Origin: Heligmosomoides polygyrus polygyrus
Taxonomy: Eukaryota; Nematoda; Chromadorea; Rhabditida; Heligmosomidae
Reading direction: 5' to 3'
NCBI GenBank assembly: GCA_947396885.1
Contig: OX377202.1
Location: 60,104,034 to 60,168,033 of the forward strand
Length of the DNA stretch: 64,000 bases
Shown: in pieces, positions 25,301-34,300 of the stretch
How the letters are laid out: the number at the start of each line of letters is the position of its first letter
How positions within the stretch are numbered: position 1 is the first letter of the stretch
Translations under genes and position numbers: made by a program
Notes under the pieces: model-generated
Told to the model about the DNA's origin: nothing
Database searches by the model: none
Seen by the model: the letters and a program-made list of their open reading frames with translations, nothing else

Positions 25301-26779
25301 GAACTATGAGGGTACTGCCACTTCGATCTGGTCTTTTCAAGCTCACCACCAGGGATGTGCGGAATTTCCGCCTCCGTGTTCCGAATTCCGGTTTTCGGCC
25401 GTTTTAGTCCTTCCGTTCCGTTGCGTCTTCCGCTCTCTTTTTGGGCCGGAGGACAGCGGGGAAATAGTGACGCATCACTCAATGGTTGTTTTGCACTGCT
25501 TTCATTCACTTCTTGAACTTAAACGAAAGGCTGGAAATAGAGATTAACTATGCGTATCCTTCTTTGTGAATAGGTTGTTTTCAAATCAGTGTTGCATCCT
25601 GACGTCAAAACAGCATGATAGCCAAATTGGATTCCTTTTCCCTTCTTGGAAGGATGTACTACCGAAGAGTAAGGCCACAATCGTTTCATGAGTGTTTGCA
25701 TCAAGAATCAAATTCCTTATCCGGAGCAATCTTACCTCTTTTCCTAACGATTTTAGGTCTGGCCTGTAGCACCAATTCTAGATTAGAGTTCTATAAGCGC
25801 TCTTAGGTTGTTAACAATGCTTTCCATATGGGATATCGGATCTATCCTGGTCGGAGGAGAGCAGACAGTGTCTCTTGTCTTCTTTCCACCCGTTAGTTGA
25901 GTTTGCTTCAGAGCTTCAGCTACTGATAAATGATACTGTAGGTACCCATGCGAGCTCAGCGATGGGCGTCGTGTCGTGGGTGCTGAACGCAATTGTAGCC
26001 TAACGCTCCCTCCCAATTAGGATAGATCTGGGACATCCAGTAAGACCGGTTAAGTGTAGTGAGTGGCGAAATCTCTGACTTACTCGTCAGCTGGGTCCAT
26101 TTCGTCTAGAAGACTTCCTTGGTATTAACGGAAAGATTTTGCGCAAACTTCAATTTGTTACACTCGTAATGCTTGAAAAGTCGTCTTAGTAATGATACGA
26201 ATACAAGGATTTCTTATTGTTATATGTTCCTGGAAAAGAGTCGCATGCTGCCCTGCCCGTTTCCTAAATTTGTTAGGGGCAGCTTCGTTATTACTACCAC
26301 TATGGATAAATATTATATTTATGAAGAACTAAATGGAGTATACGCTTTGAGCTATTTCCGTCCGTGTTTCGTATTCCGGTTTCCGCCTTTTTTGAGCTTT
26401 TCCGTTTCGTGTTCCGTGTTCCGCTTTTCTCGAAAAAATCTCCGCACATCCCTGCTCATCACTCTCCAAAACTGATCGTCAGTCTCTGCTGCTGTATGCG
26501 AAGTCTTCCCAGATCTGCATTAATATTCTACAACACGTTGCAAGCCTGCATCCAATCATAATGCGTCCGTGCAAGTTGCATCACTTTCAGGGCGCCGGAG
26601 TAGTGACCACGAGGGGTCACGTTCGCTACGTAGTCACCGAGTACGGCGTAGCGGACCTCGGCGGAAAGAGTGTCCGTCAGCGAGCGTACCACTTGATCCA
26701 GCTCGCACACCCAGACGACCGCGAGCATCTGGAAAGACAGGCGTTCGAACGCTTCAAGTGTGCACCTTCTTCGTCGTGA
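7345..26779 (+). CDS. Acetyl-CoA hydrolase/transferase family protein (5' exons missing)
   Basis: Nine exons join in frame: 7345-7425, 7504-7581, 7674-7801, 7855-7921, 7975-8123, 9218-9284, 9396-9533, 9623-9750 and 26591-26779 (stop TGA). The roughly 341 residues follow the Ach1-type acetyl-CoA hydrolase family from end to end. Motifs in order are [103 protein letters not shown] and [17 protein letters not shown]. Family members hydrolyse acetyl-CoA or move CoA between acids, usually in mitochondria. All introns but one have ordinary GT-AG ends and suit a worm gene. The last intron is 16.8 kb. The N-terminal 110-130 residues, with any targeting signal, were not located. No frameshift or stop was seen, so the gene is probably functional. 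Confidence 0.9.
9931..11440 (+). mobile_element. RTE-type LINE, 5' leader plus endonuclease, 3' truncated
   Basis: A leader (about 9931-10494) runs directly into an endonuclease frame starting near 10498. The endonuclease shows [12 protein letters not shown], the glutamate motif [16 protein letters not shown] and a terminal [11 protein letters not shown] (about 11189-11221). The expected GDFNAK motif is replaced by GDQTTK and the frame shifts near 11010, so the enzyme is broken. Sequence stops matching the family at about 11440, before any reverse transcriptase. The 44.4-47.2 kb copy belongs to the same family. The element sits inside the giant intron, in the same orientation as the host gene. 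Confidence 0.85.
11441..12650. other. Intronic sequence, nothing recognised
   Basis: No family resemblance was found on either strand. Short frames (for example 12140-12445 on + and 12029-12268 on -) have no matching motifs and overlap each other, so they are taken as chance. Confidence 0.4.
12691..12755 (-). other. tRNA-like sequence, left arm
   Basis: On the minus strand the T-arm GCGGG-TTCGAGT-CCCGC is perfect and contains a canonical Pol III B box (GGTTCGAGTCC). An imperfect anticodon hairpin (GCTGC, seven-base loop, GCAGA) precedes it. The U33 equivalent is not a T, the D-arm is short, and the acceptor stem is only about five pairs. It is therefore probably a pseudo-tRNA or a promoter cassette, not a working tRNA. 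Confidence 0.55.
14264..14328 (+). other. tRNA-like sequence, right arm
   Basis: This is the inverted partner of 12691-12755, with the same T-arm and B box and an anticodon-like loop differing by one base. TATAAAAG lies immediately upstream and a short T-run (TTTT) downstream. As in the partner, the missing U33 and poor D-arm argue against a functional tRNA gene. Confidence 0.55.
14766..15518 (-). mobile_element. Two tandem LTR-like units without an internal region
   Basis: A unit of about 376 bp occurs twice head to tail (14766-15141 and 15142-15518) with only a handful of differences. Read on the minus strand it begins TGTTATCTCGTG. It has a TATA box (GGTATAAAACCGCC), a GC-rich start region and, downstream, an AATAAA signal. 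This is the usual order U3-TATA-R-polyA of an LTR. No gag, protease or polymerase lies between or beside the units. A tandem-LTR product of recombination is the best reading; a plain tandem duplication of a solo LTR is the alternative. Confidence 0.55.
15842..15930 (+). other. tRNA-like Pol III cassette, F2 left arm
   Basis: An A-box-like TGACGCGGTGGTAGAGGGCA is followed by a hairpin CCTCA...TGAG(T) and a B box GGTTCGGTTCC, with a TTTT run about 20 bases later. The spacing fits a type-2 Pol III promoter. The cloverleaf is incomplete, so this is not called a tRNA gene. Confidence 0.55.
16353..16442 (+). other. Short coding-like segment shared by F2 and F3
   Basis: This 29-residue frame contains [16 protein letters not shown] and is closely related to [16 protein letters not shown] inside F3 (20101-20202). 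A further shared stretch, ending near VSEEKIWLY here (to about 16650), corresponds to VSEERKSL in F3. Both copies are interrupted by stops or frameshifts. They look like remnants of one gene carried within these elements. The family was not recognised. Confidence 0.45.
16812..16900 (-). other. tRNA-like Pol III cassette, F2 right arm
   Basis: This is the inverted partner of 15842-15930. On the minus strand it reads A-box-like GGTGCAATGGTAGAAGGCAC, then hairpin CCTCA-loop-TG(A)GG, then GGTTCGGCTCCC. The sequence between the boxes is conserved between arms apart from scattered changes. Confidence 0.55.
17350..18365 (+). mobile_element. mariner-like transposon, decayed (Hsmar1/bandit-type)
   Basis: Fragments of a mariner transposase appear in order. 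The N-terminal helix-turn-helix region gives [20 protein letters not shown] and [19 protein letters not shown]. The first catalytic region reads NCDEK followed directly by a stop where W is expected (about 17790). The second acidic motif HDNVRPH and the third motif [13 protein letters not shown] come at 18058-18198. At least three frame changes break it. The second and third acidic residues of the D,D34D triad remain. Terminal inverted repeats could not be defined, so the ends are approximate. Confidence 0.75.
18425..19021 (-). mobile_element. LINE reverse transcriptase remnant (second RTE-like family)
   Basis: On the minus strand the fragment starts with [14 protein letters not shown] and the palm motif [11 protein letters not shown], a variant of YADD. 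It then runs into a C-terminal domain broken by several stops and frame changes. It is interrupted at its upstream end by the inverted-repeat element that starts at 19022. The missing upstream half is not seen on the far side at 21668, so this is an old fragment. Confidence 0.65.
19119..19290. repeat. 42-bp minisatellite, four copies
   Basis: Copies start at 19119, 19161, 19203 and 19245, exactly 42 bp apart, with a core CATCTGAATCATCCGAAGAT. Because 42 is a multiple of three, the minus strand stays open and yields a 14-residue repeat ([14 protein letters not shown]), which is not evidence of a protein. Confidence 0.9.
19620..19705 (+). other. tRNA-like Pol III cassette, F3 left arm
   Basis: An A-box-like GAGCGCAATGGGTAGTGACG and a B box GGTTCGATCC are spaced as in a tRNA, followed by ATGCGCTGCTGC and a TTTTT run. 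The inverted partner at 20745-20835 reads TAGCGCAGTGGATAGTGACG but has lost a clean B box (GGTTCTACTTTTC). Confidence 0.55.
20361..20558 (+). pseudogene. AN1-like zinc-finger fragment inside F3
   Basis: The 65-residue open frame ends with [20 protein letters not shown] and a stop. The spacing F-C-x2-H-x2-P-x2-H-x-C resembles the C-terminal half of AN1-type zinc fingers. Upstream, the VSEERKSL region matches a stretch in F2. The N-terminal part lies in another frame (20101-20202). It may be a captured host-gene fragment or a decayed element protein; the AN1 assignment is from pattern only. Confidence 0.4.
21815..23610. mobile_element. piggyBac-like non-autonomous element with internal palindromic satellite
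   Basis: TTAA occurs immediately outside both ends (21811-21814 and 23611-23614). The termini are inverted repeats CACATTCGCGACGA and CACATTCACGACGA (13 of 14 match). TTAA target duplication is the signature of piggyBac transposons. The left sub-terminal region has a short palindrome, CCACTCATTTGAGTGG. The interior carries an R1 repeat copy (about 22010-22160) and a large palindrome (22425-23415) made of R2 units. No transposase is present, so it would need one in trans. Confidence 0.7.
22450..23370. repeat. R2 repeat array: four direct and two inverted ~136-bp units
   Basis: Direct units begin with GATGCTGATCACGAATCTGA (last copy GATGCTCATC) at 22521, 22658, 22793 and 22929, a period of 135-137 bp. 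Two units in the opposite orientation follow, with GTCAGATTCGTGATCAGCAC at about 23161 and 23299. The flanks GGAGAGGTCGAAAAAAAATT at the left and their complement at the right close the palindrome. Lone R2 units lie at about 640-705, 13545-13715 and 62425-62520. Confidence 0.85.
23615..24614. other. Intronic sequence, nothing recognised
   Basis: No gene, RNA or known element family was recognised in this kilobase. It contains short frames on both strands without family motifs. Confidence 0.4.
24631..24903 (+). repeat. tRNA-derived SINE with 16-bp target-site duplication
   Basis: TTTATAGTGCAAACGC flanks the element on both sides (24615-24630 and 24904-24919). The head is tRNA-like: GTGGAGCGCAGTCGGAGGAG as A-box region and GTTCGGATTTC as B box. 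A body shared with the copy at 1228-1500 follows, then an A/T-rich tail. The long exact duplication marks an LINE-mediated insertion that is fairly recent. It lies in the giant intron of the acetyl-CoA hydrolase gene. Confidence 0.85.
25350..26454. mobile_element. hAT-like non-autonomous element
   Basis: The termini CAGGGATGTGCGGA and TCCGCACATCCCTG are exact inverse complements. They are flanked by CTCACCAC (25342-25349) and CTCATCAC (26455-26462), an 8-bp target duplication with one mismatch. CAGGG termini and 8-bp duplications are typical of hAT elements. No transposase frame is present. A colinear, 3'-truncated relative occupies 62726-63677. It ends about 130 bp before the last exon of the acetyl-CoA hydrolase gene. 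Confidence 0.8.
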
Positions 26780-28338
26780 CTGCATCATAAAACTTTATAG
26801 CCAGAAGGGCGTCACAGAATCAACAAAGCGTAGTTGACTTGCCTTATTACAGTCATCCTAAGAATTACGCGGTACAGAGGACATCACACTGACCGACTTA
26901 CACGTCACAAGGTACCAAGTCAGTAGATAAACGGCATAAATGGGCGGCTCTGCTGCGTGTTAAGCTATGAACGGCCAGCAAATGCCCTGAAAGCAACGAA
27001 CTGAACAACAACCGAATACAACAGTCAAATTACAGGCTACCACGCGTGTGTGCAACATAGAGCAGTAGCCAATCGGAGAGAACACGTGGAGACCTAGGGA
27101 GAACCTCTACAACGTAATGGAAACAAGGTGAAAATGTACTAGACTTCTTATGAATCAACAGCGAGGAATGACATTCAACGACGTAGCTCTAGAAACATGC
27201 AGCGTACAAAGCAAAGAAACGGGCGACTGAAATGAAGCGAGAAACCGTGGACATCCAATCGATCTGCTCTGCCCCGTACTCCCCTCCTATTCACGAGGTC
27301 GGCGACAACGATGACATCAGGGCACCCTGCGACTTCGAAGAACTTGAACATGCACTGGAGTAAGCCGGCTTCCGATGGGACCTTACGCACAGCTTCTTCC
27401 ACGTGATGGTCCCGCTCCTTCACTACATCACCACACCTTCACGGAAGATGCACGGTGAGAGGCTTGAATGTCGAGCGTAAGCGGCAAACCGGATAATGCG
27501 TTGTGGAACCCGTTAGGCGTTTGAGAATGCTCATCCGTTTACTCGTACAGTTTGATCAGATCGCGAATCTGGGTATGTACGTCCCTCAGCGACACTCGTT
27601 CGGGGCTGGAAAAACATTGGTTAAATGATCACGGTTCCAACTGACTTGAATGCTTTGAAATGTAGGGTTGTATCCCAGTTCGGTTCTAAGTTCGGTCAGC
27701 AGGTCAGCACAGTTGATTGTAACAACTTGCGAAAAACTGAAACCCAAATGGAAGCGCATATGTTTAGGATATATTTGTCTTGTCCACTACACTTGCTGAT
27801 CCGAGACCTTCGGTGTAAAGGACGTATTTATCTTCGCCCTCACACTTTTAGACCCCTGCTTGAATATCGGGTACTAATTCGCGGAGATCAAGCATTTGCT
27901 CATACAGCACCAGTTCAACGAATGCACTACCTGGACGACTGCTCAGGACTTCAGAAGAACTGCAGAACGAGGAGTGAAGTGTTGGTCGGACGTCTTTGTG
28001 AAAGCCCTCAACGGCAGAAACGAACAACACGGTGCCAAGTGGTTCGGTAACCAACCCATTGGGCTACTCAGTCACACGACGTGGACAACTACAGACCCTG
28101 TTCATGTTCACCCGAGGAAATCGGATGCCAATAACATGGCGGATGATGTACGGATTTGTCCATAACATGCTCACCTATCGCCGCTCGTGGAAAGGTAGCA
28201 CACTATCGCAGGAAACTGCGCATTATTTATGAAGCGTCCGAGGTCTGAGGAACAACCATACCAATTGATGCAAGCCCCTCAAGGCCAGACGGCTCCACTG
28301 CTGATAGATGCTTGACAAGACTATCACGTTGATGATTC
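26780..28338. other. Region between convergent genes with RTE 3' remnant
   Basis: Between the stop of the acetyl-CoA hydrolase and the stop of TNPO3 no host exon was recognised. At about 27985-28077 on the + strand, frames read VKCWSDVFVKALNGR and then FGNQPIGLL, matching the C-terminal end of RTE-type LINEs (compare CWSDFFVKALNDRYDALR in the 44-47 kb copy). The stretch 27225-27940 may be earlier, badly eroded parts of the same LINE, but this is not certain. Confidence 0.5.
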
Positions 28339-31300
28339 TTAACCCAGCTCAGGAACAACAAATTTAGACATATACCTCATAGCTGATTCTTGGCTTATTT
28401 GCTGACCTCTCCTGAGATGTTTAAATTCACGAAAGATATAAGTGACGACGTCGCCTCGAATCTGCGCTATAATGCCTAGGTTGAAAATCCGTTCCTTAGT
28501 CTAGCTAGCTCCCAGCTAACAAACACTGCCATGGATGTTTGGACGCCACTGCTGCCTCCATCTACTACTAAAAGAGGGACCATAAGCAGTGGAAAATTGT
28601 TCTATTTTCTACAGGATCCCTTCAAACGCGAAGCCCGGAGCAGAGTGGCACAATAATAGGTTATGCGCATTTACATGGAATCTCGGATACGCTATCTGCG
28701 CAACTCAGAGGGGACCCTTTCAGCGCCACGTTTTGAAAACAAAGCGCCTGAAACTTGGGAAACAACACACTACTACGTGAAACAGACGGTTTCTGAACTG
28801 ACTCAGCTGTAATGTTGTCAACAAACTGCTCCAGCTGCTCGTCAGTTGCTGCTAGTGGGCCTCGTGGTAGATGAGAAGTGGCCGTTATGAGCCACTCCTT
28901 GTGACGCTGAAAAACTTTCATTAACACCACGACCCTACGAGTCTACACTTCTCTTACACTACCTAGAGAGAAACTAGATGAGGAAACATACCCCTCTGTC
29001 AATCTTGCTCAGCATATAGACAATCTCTGCCAGATCTCGCCGCAGTGAACCTGTCACCTGAAAAAACTTCGGAATTGATAGCGAACGCATAGCCACCTTT
29101 CAATGACGATTCACTTATTGGTAGTTAAGACGTTCGTGCCTTAGAGCAACCCCACATTATCATCAGCATTTCTTATCGTCACCTAAAAAAAAGCTTGTCC
29201 GTCGATGACGTTTGGGCATGTGTGAACGCCTGAGCGTATTCCCGCAGGCAAGATTTTCCGTTCAAGATGGATGCTGTGGCGGCAGAGAAGGCATGGGCTC
29301 TTGGTGCTTGACACGACGACAACTGCGCGCGTTTCTGAGCGTCCTGATTCAGAAGATGGGCCACAGATCGTACCACGTGTGTTGGGGTGCAGAGGGCGTG
29401 CTGCAGATGCCATTTAGAAGGCGTGTCACAGATCAATAAGACAATCGACATCGATCGTAATTGTCGATTTTCTGTCAGATTCAACCGATCGGGGTGGGAT
29501 GATTGGGATCGTAGCCGGAAGGGCTTCACCGCAGGAGGGCAAACAATATCGACCGACATTATCGATTCCCTGACCGGTGATTTCGGCTTTCTCCCAGATT
29601 TAACCGATCGCACTGGGAGACACGCTGGTATTACGGCCGACGGAAGTGCTTCACAGCACACAACTTCACGGGTGGAAGGTTTCGACAGAGAGGCCAATAT
29701 CGATCGATGTTGCCGATCTTAGCTCAAAAGCTTGTTTGCTTGTCGATGACGGATAGGCAATTCATCACGGATGTAACAGCTCGCGTGGAAAAAACTCTGT
29801 TCAACATAGCACTAGAAGCGGTAGGAATCATCCGATCTGACAATAAGGCTTTTCGTCGTGTGACCAAAGTCGATCAGAAGTCAGTGCGTATCCAGAGTGT
29901 CGACTTTTGCCTGGGGTTGGCCGTTGAGGATGAGGAGTGAAGGTGCCTGCAGTCAGTTTGGCGCTAGAGTGAAATGGACGACCATGAGGTGGGGCAAGAT
30001 TAGGGTTGTCGAGGAACTAAGGGACGATTAGCACCAACGACGATGTCACTGAACCGTCTGGACATTTTTATTTATTTATTGTGGGTGCCAAAATCGGCAC
30101 GAGAGAGCAAACTCAAGGAGAACCAAACGAGACAACAAGAACAAGAACTAAAACACAATGCTAGGAATTAAGTGAATTCAATACTACAATATGAGAAGCG
30201 GTAATTTTAACCGATACAGTAAAAACCACATAATTATGAAAGGGTACAAATCAATCAACGAACTTGGCAACCCGCTTTTTAAAATAAGCATAACTCAGTG
30301 ACCAACTGGAAGACCTGAGAACTCTATTAAGACTAGTCCGTGTTCTAAAGCTGAAAAACTTTGCTCTGACCGAGTTACTGGCAGCACCTGTACTGACTTT
30401 GATATTGGCGCCCCTTGTGGATGAAGGAACCAGTATAAAGAAATCCGAAATCCTGAGATTTGTAGTACCCTTTAGCATCTTAAAGACCATAAGCAAATCA
30501 AATCTCTTTCTTCTCCATTCCAAAGAAGGGAGGCATAATCTCTTGTTTCTATCACATGAGCTAGGAATATCAGCTTTCAATTGCGAGAGTATCTTTCTGA
30601 TGATGCAAATGTTGAAGGCAGTGATGGGGGGGGGGGGGGAGGATCTGAATGGCTTCATACCACTAAACTACTCACTTGGTCTTAAGGAAGATAGAACAAG
30701 TTTTGAGCATCCTAAGGTTTTCAAACATTGCCTTTGTCCTGCTGGGCAGGGAAGAGAGCTGCACTAGTAGAGCGGCTACCTTGAAGTGACCTTAAATAGA
30801 AGCGCGCAAGCTCGCACGTGTGACTATATAAGGCGTTTTCTCTGTAGCTAGTTAGCACTTGTACTCTGTCTTCGCCACGAGGGGAGCTCTTCCATAAAAT
30901 TCTTGGAACTGTGAGTTGGAAACCGCAGCCAGTTCCGCGCGCAAGACTAAGAGATGCGACGTAGGCAATGAGCCGAAGGAGCGACCGAAGGAGCGTCCAT
31001 ACCAGAACAATCGGGAAGACGAGAACCTGTCCTTTACCAGTTGGCGCACAGTACGATCTTCGGAAGCTGGGTTAGGTGCCGCACCTCACCCTCGTTGAAA
31101 AGTTGTAATGTCGGATTCGCGACCTTCGTTAGACTTTCTCTTTGCGCCGTCCGGTGTTCATGCTCTACCCGATAGTTGCTGCACTTAGTGCACTTAGAAA
31201 CTGGACAACAGATGAAAGACATAGATACATCGGAGAAGTCCGTATGACTTCCGAAGGCAGTCATGTTGATGCGCTTGAAGATGAGTGCAGAGTGCTGGAC

Positions 31301-34300
31301 GAGCTGCAGAGTCGGAGAAGACTATCATGATGAAGACATCCTTAGAGAGTTGTTTGAGGTTTCTAAGAGGGTGAGAACAAGTACACCCGCAAGACATTTC
31401 CTATTAAGTTTTCACCTCAGAATGCAGCACGATCGCCACCGCAAGGTGCCGATAACTCCTGGACAAGGCAGTGTGATGAACAAGAGCTTGAGGAAATGGA
31501 ACACCACGCAACGTTAGGTTCAACCGCTTACGCAATCTGTGTTGCAGTGCCCCCAATTTCGATTGTAATTGCTTAAACAATGAAGGAATGAGCAATCGTC
31601 GAAGCAGAAGGTACATCCAGTGAGGCGACGTACCGACCGGCAGGCTGAGGTAAATCTTAGACAATACCTTCCCAATTAGCCCTGACCATAATATCGCTAC
31701 AGCATTTGCTGCCAAGAAACTACCCAAGACGGAGTTGTTTAACGACCCTAAAGAACAGAATCCTGACGTCTCTATATCGGTTCAGAACGAAACTTCAGGG
31801 TCTCGGTTTAAGTGACGAAATGCTGCCACATTTCTCGTTCTCTAAGGCCTATGTTATACTTCGGCGACGCGTCGGCGACGCTGTGTGCGCGGACTGCTAC
31901 CCACCTCGTAGCAGCCCGCGCAACACTGTTGCCGACGTCGCCGACAACAGCGTAAGCTAGAAGGGTATCCACAGGCAGTTGCGAGTGCTCTGCCACGACA
32001 CGTTTAGGAGGTCATTCGTACTCTATCATCATGGCACCCTTCAATAAAGCTCCCGGAAGGACGATTGAACCACCACTAGACCTCGTCCAATGTTCCTGCC
32101 ATTTGGAGCTTACAAGGAAAGGTTCCCAACTCAAGGTGAGCTCTTGCGATGCTATTTTGGCAGGATGTAGCGTCCTGTGAGCGGAGTCCAGAACCATAGT
32201 TAGTTCCTGCTGAACGCTTTTTTTAAGGCCTGAAAAGGAGATCGGAAAGCGCGCGCAACTATCATCAACCCCTACGACACTCCACAAGGTGTGCCTCGGC
32301 GGCGCAGTCGGTTGGAGGGACGCCTCACATGAGCACACCGGAGGGGTTTTATGTTCGAGTCCGCGTACTGCCGAGATCGTTGCACATACTAGTTTGTTGT
32401 CATTATGCTTTCTAATGCTCACGGGAGTCAATTTTAGATCACGACTGCTTACAGCAAACCAAGGCTGCCTATTTGCGCTTTCATGTGTGCTAGTTTCCCA
32501 ACAATGCCTATCTGCACCATGTCACTTCTCTGGAAATAAAAAGTGCTGTCTTGCTCTTCCTCTTTAGTCAACAGCTATGGTACAAATCTATGAACAAGTA
32601 AAACACAAGCGCGTGCCACACCAACAGCATCTTACAAAAGCCAGTGAGGAGCGATCTTCTCCCTGACAAGGAGTGACCACTTCTTCTTCGTTGAACACGC
32701 AATTCGTGGGTCCAGAGAAAGCAGACATAGAAAGGCCCCATTTTCATTATAGTACCTCGAACTTGAACCGCCTCTTCTTCCTAACAGTCGATATCTCAAT
32801 ATATGGCGTCCAGGAGTCCTCTCGTGGCATCCGCAACCGCAACTTCTCTTTCCTTGTCGGCGATGTGGAATCCAGTGAGAAGGCGGAAAGTAGTCGGCCG
32901 ACAACACGTTCAGGTGGAAATGACATTTATAGTACACTTATGTACCGATATGGCCCGGGTCCATAATATTCAACCATAAGGTACGCGTATTAGTGTGCAG
33001 TTGCGGCATTATTAGTGATATGGTATGATATGGTGGTGGTGCAGATAGGCATTGTTGAAAAACTAGCACTTATGAAGGCGCAAATAGACAGCCTTGGTTT
33101 GTTGTAAGCATTGGTGATCTAAAATTGACTCCTATGAGCATGAGAAAGCGTAATAACCACAAAGTAATATCTGCAAAAATTTCGGCACTGCGCGAAATCG
33201 ACACTAAAACCCCTCCGGAGTGGTCCTATGAGGCGTCCCTCCTACCAACCCCGTCGCCGAGGCACACCTTGTGGAGCGTCGTAGGGTTGATGAAAGTTGC
33301 GCGCGCTTGCAGACCTCCTTTTCAGGCCTTTAAAAGAAGCGTTCAGCAAAAACTAACTGTGATTCTGGACTCCACTCACAGGGCCCTACATCCTGCCAAA
33401 ATAGCATTGCGAAAGCTCACCATGAGTTGGGAACCTTTCCTTGTCAGAACCGCACACATCTTCGCGTTTTTTCAACGAAGCAACAAAAAATATAAACCTC
33501 TTCAGCATTGATCGAAAACCGTTAAGCCACTCACCTTGAAAATAGCAGCGTGAAGACATAGTTCAATCAGCTTTGCCCCATGATGAATGACAAGATCTTC
33601 TGCGGCCACAACGCTGGCATCGCGGAAGCCGGTCTACAAGAAATCATTTAGATAGAAATGCAGAGGGGTCATTCGCCTAAGCGCCGAAATGTTAAGCACC
33701 TTTTTAGCCGAAAGTAGTTGCTCAATTATAGCAACGAAGAAGCGAGTAACCGATCTGTTGGCCTCTTGATGATCCAAGGATAGGCATACCATAGCACACT
33801 CAAAAAGCGCCGTGGCAACTGTGTGCACAAAAAATGCTGATGGTGCTCTCGTCACGAATCTAAGTATCGGAATATAATAACAAGCAACGACAAATTTATG
33901 AAGACTTCACGACCCAAGGCTCTTCACAATGTGCTCGGTGTTCAAACTCTAACCTTTAGAGGCAATGTAACTGTAATAGTACTCTAGCCAGTAGAACGCC
34001 CACTGGCGTTAATCAAACACCTCTTTAGAAGAACTATACGATATCATGTATTAAAAGAAAATTCTGCGCATTATGATCGAGACCAACACCCTTTTATTGT
34101 ATCGTACCGTCAGAGACGCATAAAAAGCTCACAAGGGAAGGGTTTCGACCTCCCATGAAACTTCAAGTTGAGACCAGGATCATTAGAAAGAGCTCGGAAT
34201 TCTGATTACGAATGTGGATGTCAAAAATGCAAAATGAAGGTCCTGTGCGAGTTATGGTCTACCGAAATCGGGGGCCTCACCACAGGTTGGCAGTGCGACG

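Larger units (their letters stand above)
9751..26590 (+). other. Giant last intron of the acetyl-CoA hydrolase gene
   Basis: The donor CCG|GTGAGT at 9751 and acceptor CACTTTCAG ending at 26590 join two phase-0 exons whose protein sequence (SP then GAGVVTT) is contiguous in the family, so no exon is missing between them. The intron holds an RTE copy, a GC-rich palindrome with tRNA-like ends, tandem LTRs, two foldbacks, a mariner, a LINE remnant, a piggyBac-like element, a SINE and a hAT-like element. The other introns of this gene are 48-128 bp except one of 1.1 kb (8124-9217), in which nothing was recognised. Confidence 0.85.

Noticed and set aside
32012..33511. Two similar proteins of 128 and 139 codons facing each other
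   Set aside because: They are read from the two inverted arms of foldback F4 and do not represent two genes.
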